DNA of 64,000 nt from DASVVT01 sp036386415. GTDB lineage: Bacteria > Acidobacteriota > Blastocatellia > Pyrinomonadales > Pyrinomonadaceae. The stretch's first letter is position 1; each line of letters starts with the position of its first letter. The notes under the pieces are model-generated. The model was not told the origin of the DNA, ran no database searches, and saw nothing but the letters and a program-made list of their open reading frames with translations. The translations under genes and the position numbers were made by a program. The DNA lies in the NCBI GenBank assembly GCA_036386415.1, contig DASVVT010000067.1, positions 48,861-112,860 on the forward strand, in the 5' to 3' direction. Shown piece after piece: positions 33,104-41,875 of the stretch.

Positions 33104-33166
33104 AGCCCCTGCAAAGGGACACATAATTACTTAACTTGAAGAATTATGTGTCCCTTTGCAGGGGCT
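33104..33166. terminator. 25-bp perfect inverted repeat, probable tRNA terminator on the minus strand
   Basis: Arms 33104-33128 and 33142-33166 (AGCCCCTGCAAAGGGACACA...) with a 13-base loop, no mismatch. On the minus strand it lies 26 bases past the distal copy of the tRNA 3'-end repeat, so it is probably the original transcription stop of the tRNA-Leu gene. Confidence 0.55.
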
Positions 33167-33191
33167 TCGTTTCTGAGTTTAATTCGGAAGA

Positions 33192-33707
33192 ATGCGGATG
33201 AGTGAATGTGAGAACTCAGGTTATATCTGGGAATGTCCCCTGATTTTTTATCCGCATGACACTCCAGACCGACACGTTGCACTGCGCCGCGATGGAGCGG
33301 ACAGTCTGCTTCTCACGGATTAAATGTTTTATCCGACGAACCTGCTCCTCCGTTAATCTGCTCGCGCCACGATTGGGACGTGCTTCGTAAGAAGCAACAG
33401 CTGCGTCAATTTGTTCCTGTCGCCTTTTGCTCATGTGCGGGCGCATCTTCAACATCAACTCCACAGCCTTTCTAGCATGTATGCGAATGATAAAAGACTG
33501 TCGCCAATGCTCCTGACGCTTCTTCACCTTACAGTATACGACGCCAAATAAAGCGCTAAGCCTTTGCATGACGTCTTCATCTGTGCTGCACATTGAAACA
33601 ACCGGATACTGAGGACGCGACGGCGGGCCTTTCATGAATGAACCTTCGCCTTCGAGCAGACCACACAACCAGTAAAAGTCCGAATCATTCATGATTATGC
33701 GGATGAG
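33192..33707 (-). mobile_element. Putative homing-endonuclease element inserted at the tRNA-Leu 3' end
   Basis: An 11-base direct repeat ATGCGGATGAG occurs at 33697-33707, where it is the last 10 bases of tRNA-Leu plus one, and again at 33192-33202. The intervening 494 bases hold only the LAGLIDADG gene. This is what insertion at a tRNA 3' end with duplication or regeneration of the acceptor end would leave. Confidence 0.5.
33216..33692 (-). CDS. Single-motif LAGLIDADG homing endonuclease with C-terminal HTH
   Basis: 158 residues. The LAGLIDADG motif is YWLCGLLEGEGSF (about residues 7-19), with the acidic catalytic Glu at its end. The alpha-beta core continues (VVSMCSTDEDVMQRLSALFG; FIIRIHARKAVELMLKMRPH), the normal single-motif layout that acts as a homodimer. 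The end (about 118-155) is a helix-turn-helix (RLTEEQVRRIKHLIREKQTV, SIAAQCNVSVWSVMRI) like resolvase or NUMOD modules. The ATG is 5 bases after the tRNA-Leu gene, so it is read from the tRNA promoter. No intron or intein context is seen. Confidence 0.85.
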   Translation of the reverse strand: MNDSDFYWLCGLLEGEGSFMKGPPSRPQYPVVSMCSTDEDVMQRLSALFGVVYCKVKKRQEHWRQSFIIRIHARKAVELMLKMRPHMSKRRQEQIDAAVASYEARPNRGASRLTEEQVRRIKHLIREKQTVRSIAAQCNVSVWSVMRIKNQGTFPDIT

Positions 33708-33781
33708 AGGGATCGAACCTCCACGATCTCGCGATCACAGGCTTCTGAGACCTGCGCGTCTGCCAGTTCCGCCACATCCGC
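33698..33781 (-). tRNA. tRNA-Leu (anticodon CAG)
   Basis: 84 bases. The 5' acceptor GCGGATG (33781 downward) pairs with CATCCGC before discriminator A at 33698. The D arm is GGCGGAACTGGCAGACGC. The anticodon stem CAGGT/GCCTG holds the loop CTCAGAA with CAG at 33747-33745. A long variable arm (class II) and the T arm GGTTCGATCC follow. CCA is not encoded. It has a consensus promoter immediately upstream. Confidence 0.97.
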
Positions 33782-33795
33782 GTATCTGTTGAGAA

Positions 33796-33824
33796 AATAT
33801 AAGGGCGTGATAACGGAGTGTCAA
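33796..33824 (-). promoter_or_regulatory. Sigma-70 promoter of tRNA-Leu
   Basis: On the minus strand TTGACA (33824-33819), a 17-base spacer and TATATT (33801-33796), 14 bases before the tRNA 5' end. Nearly full consensus. Confidence 0.85.
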
Positions 33825-33921
33825 GAAGGCAGAAAGCAGCAGGCGGAGCAAGGCGATCATAGATTCCTGTGATAGAATCTCGGATGCTTACTGCCTACTG
33901 CTTTTCACCTACTGCCTTCTG
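33825..33921. repeat. Fold-back repeat, family A variant (GGCAGAAAGCAG units)
   Basis: The left arm GAAGGCAGAAAGCAGCAGGC and the right arm CTGCCTACTGCTTTTCACCT...CTGCCTTC are complementary. The spacer includes TGTGATAGAATCTC. It abuts the tRNA promoter on one side and the possible tail of the next minus-strand gene on the other. Confidence 0.7.
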
Positions 33922-33925
33922 TGCT

Positions 33926-34119
33926 TCAGGGTCGTCCTAAGACGCCGCCGAGAACACCCCTGAGGATGCCACCGCGCGATCCATGGTTATGGTAGCCGTC
34001 CGAATAGCCATGCTGGATGGCTGCGCGGAGACTGTAGGCGATAGAAACCTATGTCGCCATACTCGCTACAGTGACCGATGGTCGCGCGCCTACAGGCACC
34101 TTTGTCGCGTAAGTTGTAT
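33926..34119 (-). pseudogene. Possible frameshifted tail of the Arg/Asp/Tyr-rich secreted protein
   Basis: Downstream of the intact stop, another minus-strand frame reads AYSLRAAIQHGYSDGYHNHG and then SRGGILRGVLGGVLGRP before a stop at 33926. GYSDGY resembles the YRDGY tail motifs of related Arg/Asp-rich secreted proteins. In-frame stops interrupt the join, so this looks like decay or a lost frame. Confidence 0.3.
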
Positions 34120-34572
34120 CTATAGCCCTAAGCGCTGTCGGCGCGCCCGGAGCAATCGTCTTCGCTGTAGCTCACGCTCGGTAATACGTTGAAGAATGTC
34201 GCTCCTGCGTCTGCGACCATAGATGTAAGCGTCATCGCGATGACGACGACGGCTGCGGCGGTAATAATCATCGTCGTCACGGTCACGTCGGCGGCTGCGA
34301 CGATAATAATTGTCGTCGTCGCGATCACGGCGTCTGCCGCGACCATAGTAATCATCATCGTCAAAGCGGTCGTCGCGATCACGCCTGGGGCCGCGCCCGT
34401 CAAATCGTCCATCGCGCGCATCATGGCCGTTTATGAACTTATCCGCTTTCTTGTCCTGCCCACGACCACGCCCGCGACCCTGCGCATTGACAAGGGTCGG
34501 CAGCCCTGCGGCCAGGACTAATGCGAAAATAACGGCCAGCAGACCGCTACGTTGAGATTTTGAACCGATCAT
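34120..34572 (-). CDS. Secreted Arg/Asp/Tyr-rich low-complexity protein
   Basis: 150 residues from the ATG at 34572, which follows GGAGG at a 5-base spacing. The signal peptide (LLAVIFALVLAAGLPTLVNA) ends before QGRGRGRG. The mature part is low complexity: RRDRDDRFDDDDYY blocks and repeats of YYRRSRRRDRDDD (about 70-115). Such proteins are found in Acidobacteria and their role is unknown. The C-terminus may be truncated, see the downstream remnant. Confidence 0.6.
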   Translation of the reverse strand: MIGSKSQRSGLLAVIFALVLAAGLPTLVNAQGRGRGRGQDKKADKFINGHDARDGRFDGRGPRRDRDDRFDDDDYYGRGRRRDRDDDNYYRRSRRRDRDDDDYYRRSRRRHRDDAYIYGRRRRSDILQRITERELQRRRLLRARRQRLGL

Positions 34573-34830
34573 TACGTCCTCCAAATTAAACTGAGCTTGA
34601 GATGTCCGCCATCCCTCTGAATTTCCGGGGAATTAGCGAGGAGCAGAGAAGTAGCATCAATCATTGTGCCAGATGCGCGTCAAAGGCTAAGTTGTTGATT
34701 ACAACTGTCGAAAGCAGAGGGGCTGATTGAACGACATACGAGAACGTGCCGCTACGGAAACCGTATCGTATACAATCGTTACAAGAGTCTGATGGCGGCG
34801 TGCGCCGCTTTGATCGCGCATGGGTGGCGT
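34573..34830. other. Gap between divergent genes
   Basis: About 260 bases (318 to the yggS ATG) separating the secreted Arg/Asp protein and yggS. No ORF, no repeat-family member. A palindrome-like ACCGTATCGTATAC lies near 34760. Confidence 0.35.
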
Positions 34831-34860
34831 TTGCCTGCGGGCGCGCGGGATTGTTATAGT
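34831..34860 (+). promoter_or_regulatory. Candidate promoter of the yggS operon
   Basis: TTGCCT (34831-34836), an 18-base spacer and an extended -10, TGTTATAGT ending at 34860. It is 31 bases before the ATG at 34891. Confidence 0.5.
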
Positions 34861-34890
34861 TGTCTTTCATTATCGTTGCCAGAAAATATA

Positions 34891-35625
34891 ATGCCGGAAA
34901 CAGCGCCGAACTTCGACGAGTTACGCGAACGCCTAGACGGGGTACGTCGGCGAATTGAGGCGTGCGCGCGCCGCAACGGTCGCGATCCGGCGGAGATCAC
35001 GCTCGTCGCCGTGAGCAAGACGCATCCGCCCGTACTCTTGCAGCGCGCCATTGAGGCGGGCGTCTCCGACCTCGGCGAGAATCGGGTTCAGGAGGCGGAA
35101 GCCAAGATCACAGAGGTGGGGCGCGAGCGAGCGCGCTGGCATCTGATCGGCCACCTGCAAGCGAACAAGGCGCGCCGCGCCGTCACGCTCTTTGATCTCA
35201 TCCACTCGGTCGATTCCGTCTCGCTTGCACGCCGACTAGAACGCCTGTGCGCGGAGGAGGGGCGCGTTGAGCTGCCCGTCATGATCCAGGTCGATCTGGC
35301 GCGTGAAGAGACCAAGTCGGGCGTCGATGAAGACGAGTTGACAGAGCTGGTCGGCGCGGTCGGAGCTTGCGAGCGCCTGCGCCTGACAGGCTTGATGACG
35401 CTCCCACCATTCTTTGAGGACGCGGAGCAAACCCGCCCCTACTTTCGTCGCCTGCGCGAGCTGCGCGATATATTCAGCGCACGGATGGATTTTGGGGACG
35501 CGCGCGGGGAGCTTTCAATGGGCATGAGCCACGATTACGAGGTGGCGATTGAAGAAGGTGCGACGATGGTGCGCATCGGGACGGCCATTTTCGGGGAGCG
35601 ACCACTAGCCGGTCAGTCTCCTTGA
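34891..35625 (+). CDS. YggS/PROSC-family PLP homeostasis protein
   Basis: 244 residues from the ATG at 34891; earlier in-frame codons overlap the promoter. This alanine-racemase-fold protein binds pyridoxal phosphate and buffers its supply. Visible features: ITLVAVSKTHP with the PLP lysine (about 37-47), LGENRVQEA (about 66-74), WHLIGHLQANKAR, MIQVDLAREETKSG, LTGLMTLPP, and the phosphate-binding LSMGMSHDYEVAIEEGATMV, then RIGTAIFG. It heads a conserved yggS-yggT-yggU cluster. Confidence 0.95.
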   Translation: MPETAPNFDELRERLDGVRRRIEACARRNGRDPAEITLVAVSKTHPPVLLQRAIEAGVSDLGENRVQEAEAKITEVGRERARWHLIGHLQANKARRAVTLFDLIHSVDSVSLARRLERLCAEEGRVELPVMIQVDLAREETKSGVDEDELTELVGAVGACERLRLTGLMTLPPFFEDAEQTRPYFRRLRELRDIFSARMDFGDARGELSMGMSHDYEVAIEEGATMVRIGTAIFGERPLAGQSP

Positions 35626-35689
35626 GCTTTCGGTTGAGGGAGGCGTTTTTCAGATGCGCTAGACGCGCTCTGCTTTCGGCTTTCATAGT

Positions 35690-36298
35690 ATGCTTATCTT
35701 CCAGCAAATTTATCTCGTCATCCTTTACTGTGTGACGGCTGTGATTGTCGCCACCGTTGTGCTGATGATCCTGCGGCTCATCTTGAATTACGCGGACATC
35801 AATCCATTCACCTGGCCGGCGATGACCGTCCGACGCCTGAGCGATCCGCTCGTCGAGCCCGTGCGGCGTCAGCTTGTAGGTTTCGGCGTCGATCCGAAGT
35901 ATGCCCCGCTCATCACGATCCTGCTGTTGATTCTGGTCGGGTGGTTCGTCGTCAAACTGTCGTCGAGCGTCTTTAACATGGTGGTGGGCATCGTATTCGC
36001 TGTGCAATCAAATGCGCTGGGCGCGGTCATTGGTTATGCGCTCTACGGGTTGCTGGATGTTTATACGCTCCTGATCTTCATACGCATCATCTTCTCCTGG
36101 GGCATGATCGGCTACCGCAATCCGGTCATGCGTTTCTTAGTCAACGCGACCGATCCGATGCTCGTCCCCTTACGGCGCATTGTGCCGAGGCTCGGCATGA
36201 TGGACATCTCGCCCATCGTCGCCTTCATGATCCTATGGGTCCTTCAGGCAGCCGTCGCCGGAACGCTCCTGCAAGGTTATCAACTGCGATTCTTCTGA
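35690..36298 (+). CDS. YggT family membrane protein
   Basis: 202 residues with two YGGT repeats, each a hydrophobic helix then a short amphipathic piece. Repeat 1 is YCVTAVIVATVVLMILRLIL...NPFTWPAMTVRRLSDPLVEP (about 10-60). Repeat 2 is TLLIFIRIIFSWGMIGYRNP...DPMLVPLRRIVP (about 120-165). About four membrane helices in total. The family is linked to envelope or cell-division functions and osmotic tolerance, without a fixed biochemical role. It lies 64 bases after yggS and 14 before yggU. Confidence 0.9.
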   Translation: MLIFQQIYLVILYCVTAVIVATVVLMILRLILNYADINPFTWPAMTVRRLSDPLVEPVRRQLVGFGVDPKYAPLITILLLILVGWFVVKLSSSVFNMVVGIVFAVQSNALGAVIGYALYGLLDVYTLLIFIRIIFSWGMIGYRNPVMRFLVNATDPMLVPLRRIVPRLGMMDISPIVAFMILWVLQAAVAGTLLQGYQLRFF

Positions 36299-36312
36299 AG
36301 AGAGGATCGTGT

Positions 36313-36627
36313 GTGCTTGAGTACACTGAACGTGGCGGCGCGATTATCTTCACCGTGCGCGTCACGGCGCGCGCCTCGCGCAGCCACGTCGTCGGAGAGC
36401 ATGACGGAATGTTGCGCGTGCGCGTCGCCGCGCCGCCCGTCGAAGGAGCGGCTAACGAAGAGTTGATACGCACCCTCGCGCGTGCGCTCGATGTTCCGTC
36501 TCGCGCCGTGGAGATCACGAGCGGCCACACCTCAAAGCTCAAACAGGTGCGCGTCTCGGGCGTGAAGCCGGGTGTGCTGGAAAGTCTCTTAGGTCAGAGG
36601 GCATTAGCAGGTAAGGAAGAGAATTAA
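36313..36627 (+). CDS. DUF167 (YggU) family protein
   Basis: 104 residues from the GTG at 36313, chosen because it follows the yggT stop with a purine-rich AAGAGAGGA before it; the longer ORF overlaps yggT. DUF167 signatures: FTVRVTARASRSHVVGEHDG, VRVAAPPVEGAANEELIRTL, and VEITSGHTSKLKQVRVSG. A small alpha/beta protein of unknown function that usually travels with yggS and yggT. The stop codon TAA is the first part of the family B repeat. Confidence 0.9.
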   Translation: MLEYTERGGAIIFTVRVTARASRSHVVGEHDGMLRVRVAAPPVEGAANEELIRTLARALDVPSRAVEITSGHTSKLKQVRVSGVKPGVLESLLGQRALAGKEEN

Positions 36628-36714
36628 ACGCAAAGGGCGCAAAGATAGAAGACGCCAAGAACGCGAAGAAGAATCCCCTTTGCGTCTGTGGCTTCTTTGC
36701 GTCCTTTGCGTTTA
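36624..36714. repeat. Fold-back repeat, family B copy 3
   Basis: Arms TTAAACGCAAAGGGCGCAAA and TTTGCGTCCTTTGCGTTTA. The inner half is less regular (GACGCCAAGAACGCGAAG / CTTTGCGTCTGTGGCTTC). It overlaps the yggU stop codon. Confidence 0.8.
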
Positions 36715-36767
36715 GAGTTTTTCCTTACCTTCAATTGCCGGGCGATTGAGCACAACAAAGGGGATTA

Positions 36768-36776
36768 TGGTATATT
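36768..36776 (+). promoter_or_regulatory. Extended -10 promoter of yebC
   Basis: TGGTATATT (TGn plus TATATT). A -35-like TTGAGC lies 19 bases upstream of the hexamer. Leader of about 37 bases to the ATG at 36820. Confidence 0.45.
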
Positions 36777-36819
36777 CCATCCCCGCTTAAAAATCTAAAT
36801 TTACTGAGGAAACTCATCA

Positions 36820-37557
<738 letters not shown>

Positions 37558-37711
37558 AAGCTTCACCGCAGGATTAAACTTTGAGGTGGAATTATTATGA
37601 GATGTTCTTTGATTTTTCTCTCATTCTCAAGCTGATCATTGCGCTTGTGCGTCTATTCCGTTGGCATTACACAGCTTCTGGCTTATCCTTTACTAACATC
37701 GAGGAAGCCGC

Positions 37712-40471
37712 ATGACTGGTGTCATATCAGACATAAAGCGAGAGGAGATTTTAAGTGATCTCATCGAAATACCGCTTCGCTCGGATAACTGTGACGAAGC
37801 TCTCGAGAGAGTTACCGAGTTGTGCTCTAAGGCACTGAAGTCACAAGCCTGTACTTTAGTCTGGGTAGACCTCGAACAGCGGCTATTAACTCAAGTCGCC
37901 TGCGCTGGCTTCGATGAAGAGTTCAAGCTGTTTATGGGTCAGCACAAATTTAAGATTGGAGCCTTGCATGAGGGAGTTTCACTTGATTACAACCTAGCTG
38001 CCAAAGGTCATGTCATTAAAACATATAATTTGCCGCATGACGGAGGGGGCGTCGCTAATCCCGAAGTGGCAAAGAAGTATAGTCTGCAATCAGCGCTCTG
38101 TTATCCTTTGAAATTGGATAACCGGGTGGTCGGATTTCTCAATCACTTTTCAGCAGGAAATGAGGTCTTCACCGCTGAAGAGGAAAATCTGCTGGGGCTG
38201 TTTTCCCGGCAAGCGGAAACTATCATCAAGCATTTCAATAAAGAGCTTGCCTTAGAAATCAAGAGAACATTGGTCCCCGGCCTGCTGACGCTCCCGCCGG
38301 ATGTGTTTCTCAAACAACTCCTGAATAAAGCCTGCGAGATTATCCCTAATACTGTTTGTCTGATCTGGAAGCTTGAGCCAAAACAGAAGAAGTTGCAAAT
38401 CGTTGCAGCTTCCGATGATGTGGACGAAGCGTACCGGAAGATAGAACTAAATATCGTCGGCGTTAAGACTCTTTTGGTGGGCAAACAGGCTAAGTACTTA
38501 TCGGATGTCACACAGTCGAGAAAATACAGACGCTCTGCCGAAGCTCAAGCAAGAGGATGGGTATCGCTCTTGAGTGTGCCGATGTGGGTGGATGATGAAT
38601 TAATCGGCCTGCTGGATGTGTATACAAAATTCCAGCATTACTTTACCGAACCGGAAAGAGAATTGTTTGTAGACTTAGCTGCTCTGGCCGCCCTGTCAAT
38701 CCAGAAATCCGACTTGCAGGAGGAGACCAACGAAACTTCGATCCGGCGGCGACGATTGGAGACAATCAACCAGGTCATGACATCGATGGCTGAGAAGCGT
38801 AGCGTCGGTGAGATACTTCGACTTTTACTAACTAAGAGCCTTGATCTGGTAGGTATTGATTGGGGCTGGGTTAGACGTTTGAATCCGAGCACGGGTGAGC
38901 TTGAAGTGACAGCCAAGGTGGGAACGCCGGATACCCCACGGCCATTGAAGTATGGCGAAGGAATTGCCTGGAAGGCGATTATCGAGAGAGAACCGCAACT
39001 GGCTAATAATGTTCATAGCGACGAGTGGAAAAAATGGTATGTGCAATTTTCATCAAGAACCCAAGCGGAGTTGGCGATCCCGCTTTTGATCGACAATGTC
39101 GTGGTCCGAGAAGGCGTCAAGACGAAACTAAAATCACAACCTATCGGGGTCTTGAACCTTGAGAGCCCGCAGACAGGAGCTTTTTCAGAGACCGATATTA
39201 CTTACCTTTTGCCGCTGGTTCGCCAAGCCGCTCTGCTCATTGATCGTCTGGAAGCGGAGCAGAAGCTGAACGGACTCAGAGAAGTTGAACGCGAAATCGC
39301 CGGAAAACGGAACTGGCGCGAAGTTCTTCAAACAGTGGTGCAGGGGATTAAGGACACGCTCGGTTTTGAATTCGTCAATGTTTCACTGGTGGATTCGAAG
39401 AAGAACTTTATCAAGAGCGAGTATGTCGTCGGGATTGATGATGATAAAGTTGAGCAATTCAAGAACATGGCCGTCCATTCTCTTGATGGCGATGATATTC
39501 AGGCAGACATCGTGAGAAGCAGAAAAGTCGAAGTGCCTGATCAGAAAGATGAGCGGTTCGATCCGGAAATCTTCAAGCTTTTTCATCATGAAGATCTGAT
39601 CCGCGTTTTCATCCCGATGATCGCGCCATCGACTGGCGAGGTGATCGGCACGGTTGAAGCCGGATACCAGAGAAGCAGTCGAGACTTTATCTATGAAAGG
39701 GACATCAGATTCCTGCAAAGCTTTATCGCCTACGCCGTGGTCGCCATTGATCCGAGCCGGCTGGCGCTTTTACAGACCATCAGTCATGAATTTAGGGCCT
39801 CGATTGGCGGGATCAGAAGTAATGCCGACTATTTGCTCCACATGTGGCGAATGCTTAAGCAGGACCGGATTGAGAATAAACTGAATGATATTCTCACGGA
39901 CGGCGATATCCTATTACTCAACGTCGGTGAATTGGAATATATTCTGGGGCGAACGTCGCAGGCCACCAGAATAGAAGAAACTTTAGTCATCAGAGACATC
40001 GTCATCAAGACCGCTAACCAACTTAAACCCCTGGTCAGAGAGCGCCGGTTTGATACGCGAAAAATAGAATACCCGCTCAGAACAGATATAGGGAAAGTAA
40101 GGGTCTATGTGGACCGGGCGAAACTCAACCAGGTAGTCTACAATCTTCTGCTAAACTCAATTAAGTATGCTGAAGATGATCCGGAGCTATTTTCTATTCA
40201 GATCGGTCTCGAGGAGCGGGATGACGAATTCGTCTTGAAATTCGCTGACTGGGGAATGGGCGTCCGCAAAGGTTTTGAAAGCAAGATTTTCGAGCATGAA
40301 TTTCGCGCTCCTGAAGCGAAAGCCAAGGACATTAGTGGCTCAGGTTTGGGGCTCACTATTGCAAGGGCGAGAATGCGGGAAATAGGCGGCGACTTAATTT
40401 TAGTAAATAACCGCAAGCCCACGGAATTCCACATGCTGATTCCGAAGAAACTGATGGAGGCTCCGGAATGA
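37712..40471 (+). CDS. Multi-GAF sensor histidine kinase of the RES island
   Basis: 919 residues, soluble. Four GAF-like modules in tandem (about 20-180, 195-335, 350-520, 530-670), separated by helices. GAF domains bind small molecules or redox cofactors. Then comes a dimerisation box TISHEFRASIGGIRSNADYL with His692 as acceptor. The ATPase domain follows: N box LNQVVYNLLLNSIKYAED, G1 FADWGMGVRKG, G2 GSGLGLTIARARMREIGG, all complete, unlike the kinase at 13710. The ATG follows GAGGAAG. Its last bases ATGA also start the receiver gene. It should phosphorylate that receiver in response to a cytoplasmic cue. Confidence 0.9.
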   Translation: MTGVISDIKREEILSDLIEIPLRSDNCDEALERVTELCSKALKSQACTLVWVDLEQRLLTQVACAGFDEEFKLFMGQHKFKIGALHEGVSLDYNLAAKGHVIKTYNLPHDGGGVANPEVAKKYSLQSALCYPLKLDNRVVGFLNHFSAGNEVFTAEEENLLGLFSRQAETIIKHFNKELALEIKRTLVPGLLTLPPDVFLKQLLNKACEIIPNTVCLIWKLEPKQKKLQIVAASDDVDEAYRKIELNIVGVKTLLVGKQAKYLSDVTQSRKYRRSAEAQARGWVSLLSVPMWVDDELIGLLDVYTKFQHYFTEPERELFVDLAALAALSIQKSDLQEETNETSIRRRRLETINQVMTSMAEKRSVGEILRLLLTKSLDLVGIDWGWVRRLNPSTGELEVTAKVGTPDTPRPLKYGEGIAWKAIIEREPQLANNVHSDEWKKWYVQFSSRTQAELAIPLLIDNVVVREGVKTKLKSQPIGVLNLESPQTGAFSETDITYLLPLVRQAALLIDRLEAEQKLNGLREVEREIAGKRNWREVLQTVVQGIKDTLGFEFVNVSLVDSKKNFIKSEYVVGIDDDKVEQFKNMAVHSLDGDDIQADIVRSRKVEVPDQKDERFDPEIFKLFHHEDLIRVFIPMIAPSTGEVIGTVEAGYQRSSRDFIYERDIRFLQSFIAYAVVAIDPSRLALLQTISHEFRASIGGIRSNADYLLHMWRMLKQDRIENKLNDILTDGDILLLNVGELEYILGRTSQATRIEETLVIRDIVIKTANQLKPLVRERRFDTRKIEYPLRTDIGKVRVYVDRAKLNQVVYNLLLNSIKYAEDDPELFSIQIGLEERDDEFVLKFADWGMGVRKGFESKIFEHEFRAPEAKAKDISGSGLGLTIARARMREIGGDLILVNNRKPTEFHMLIPKKLMEAPE

Positions 40472-40890
40472 TCCTTTTTATTGACGATGAGCCGAGACTC
40501 ATGGATAGCCATTACCGTTATCTGAAGTTCAAATTAGAGCCCGAGGGCTATGAGGTTATTTTTTGCAGTACAGTTGACGAAGCACTCGACTACTTCGAAA
40601 AGCATCTCGGTGAGCTGGATTTGATTATTTTGGACATCATGATGCCGAGTGACAAGCGGTTCAGCAGCAAGAAGACTAACGGAGGACTCAAAACCGGCCT
40701 CCTCTTCTATGATAAAATCAGAGAGGGCTCGCCTGACCTCCCAGTTCTGATTTTCACCAACTTCTTTGATGAGGATGTCGAGCAGACCCTGAAGCAAGAC
40801 CCGAATTGTCGCTTTCTTCAGAAAGCGAACTATCTGATGGATGAGTTTGCAGAAGAGGTGAAGAGAACTCTGTCGAAGCGTGCAAGATAG
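40468..40890 (+). CDS. Receiver-only response regulator of the RES island
   Basis: 140 residues, a single CheY-like domain with no output domain. The acidic pair is FIDDEPRLM, the phospho-acceptor Asp56 lies in IILDIMMPSD, the switch Thr in LIFTNFF and the conserved Lys in LQKANYL. An extended loop after the phosphorylation site (SDKRFSSKKTNGGLKTG) is unusual and could be a contact surface. Overlaps the kinase stop by 4 bases. With no DNA-binding part, it probably acts by protein contact, most plausibly with the following gene's product. Confidence 0.9.
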   Translation: MILFIDDEPRLMDSHYRYLKFKLEPEGYEVIFCSTVDEALDYFEKHLGELDLIILDIMMPSDKRFSSKKTNGGLKTGLLFYDKIREGSPDLPVLIFTNFFDEDVEQTLKQDPNCRFLQKANYLMDEFAEEVKRTLSKRAR

Positions 40891-40909
40891 GTCTTTGGAG
40901 GAAATGTGA

Positions 40910-41875
40910 ATGTTAAGCCGCGCCGCTCCGCTGTCTTTACTGAAGGAAGAAATCGGAATATTGCCTGATCTGGTGAAGAAGACGGAAACATATGTTCCCG
41001 CCTCACAAAGGCGAAAGTTCGATGCACAGGTAAACGAAATCGTCAGCCATTGCGTTAATGAGATTGGAAGCAATGTCACGAATTTTGAAGTCGGAAGACT
41101 CATTAGAATGAGAAATAAAATAATTAAAGAGATTGAGCGTAATGAAAGCTCAAAGAATACCTCTCGCCAATTGGTTAATCTATTAAGTCTTATTGAGGAA
41201 CATGTGACCCAGAAGGGGAAAAAAAGTTTTGAAGCGCGGATCACATCTGTTGTGAGCAGTTGTATCGCATCATTGACAAAACAGATGGAAGGTCTCAGCT
41301 TAAAAGGTGAAGTGGGAGTGAAAGATGACTGGCACACTCTTAATAAAAGAGTAGAAGCTTTATGGCGGCAACTTGAAGTTCTAAGCCCTGATAGCGAACA
41401 AGCTTTTAAAGCTAGTCTCTGGTGGATGTCTCAGCAGGGTCAGGGTGAGAATTTAGACCTTTTATTTAAGGTTAAAGCAAAGCCCTCTTACTCATCCCCT
41501 GAAACGATGGCAGCTTTGAGCACAGCAGAGCAAGGAATAATCAAGAGAGAGTACAAAGATATCCAAGCTTTCTTCAATTTAAGTCCCATTCAACTCAGGC
41601 AGGTTATCGAGGCCACGATAGAGAAATGCCGTACCGTCACATCTCCTCATCTGAGGAGAGCTTTCAACGCAAAGCGTCCTACGCACGTAATCAGATGGCT
41701 CCGAGAGATCAAGAAGAATCTGGAAGACTCGTTTGAGCCGCCCAGAATCAGGCAATGGTTGAAGACGCCTCTTGAGTTGTTCGACGAAAAGAGTCCACGC
41801 GAGGCCCTGCTGGAAGGGCACACTTTTCCGCTCTTACATCTTATCGAAAGGTTTCATGAAGGGCCTCACTATTGA
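40910..41875 (+). CDS. Large protein with C-terminal MbcA/ParS/Xre-type toxin-binding region (putative RES antitoxin)
   Basis: 321 residues, almost all helical. The N-terminal 200 residues (coiled-coil-rich, e.g. IKEIERNESSKNTSRQLVNL) match nothing I recognise. The last 45 residues read RIRQWLKTPLELFDEKSPRE then ALLEG...LLHLIERFHEG. This fits the DUF2384 antitoxin pattern WLxxPxxxLxxxxPxxxLxxG...LLxRIxxG seen in Xre-RES and MbcA-MbcT pairs. Ordinary Xre antitoxins are about half this length. The added N-terminal region could be where the receiver docks. GGAGG precedes the ATG. The stop overlaps the RES start as TGATG. Confidence 0.65.
   Translation: MLSRAAPLSLLKEEIGILPDLVKKTETYVPASQRRKFDAQVNEIVSHCVNEIGSNVTNFEVGRLIRMRNKIIKEIERNESSKNTSRQLVNLLSLIEEHVTQKGKKSFEARITSVVSSCIASLTKQMEGLSLKGEVGVKDDWHTLNKRVEALWRQLEVLSPDSEQAFKASLWWMSQQGQGENLDLLFKVKAKPSYSSPETMAALSTAEQGIIKREYKDIQAFFNLSPIQLRQVIEATIEKCRTVTSPHLRRAFNAKRPTHVIRWLREIKKNLEDSFEPPRIRQWLKTPLELFDEKSPREALLEGHTFPLLHLIERFHEGPHY

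Noticed and set aside
33983..34192. 69-residue plus-strand ORF
   Set aside because: Basic, Cys-scattered product antisense to the secreted Arg/Asp-rich gene; a shadow frame.
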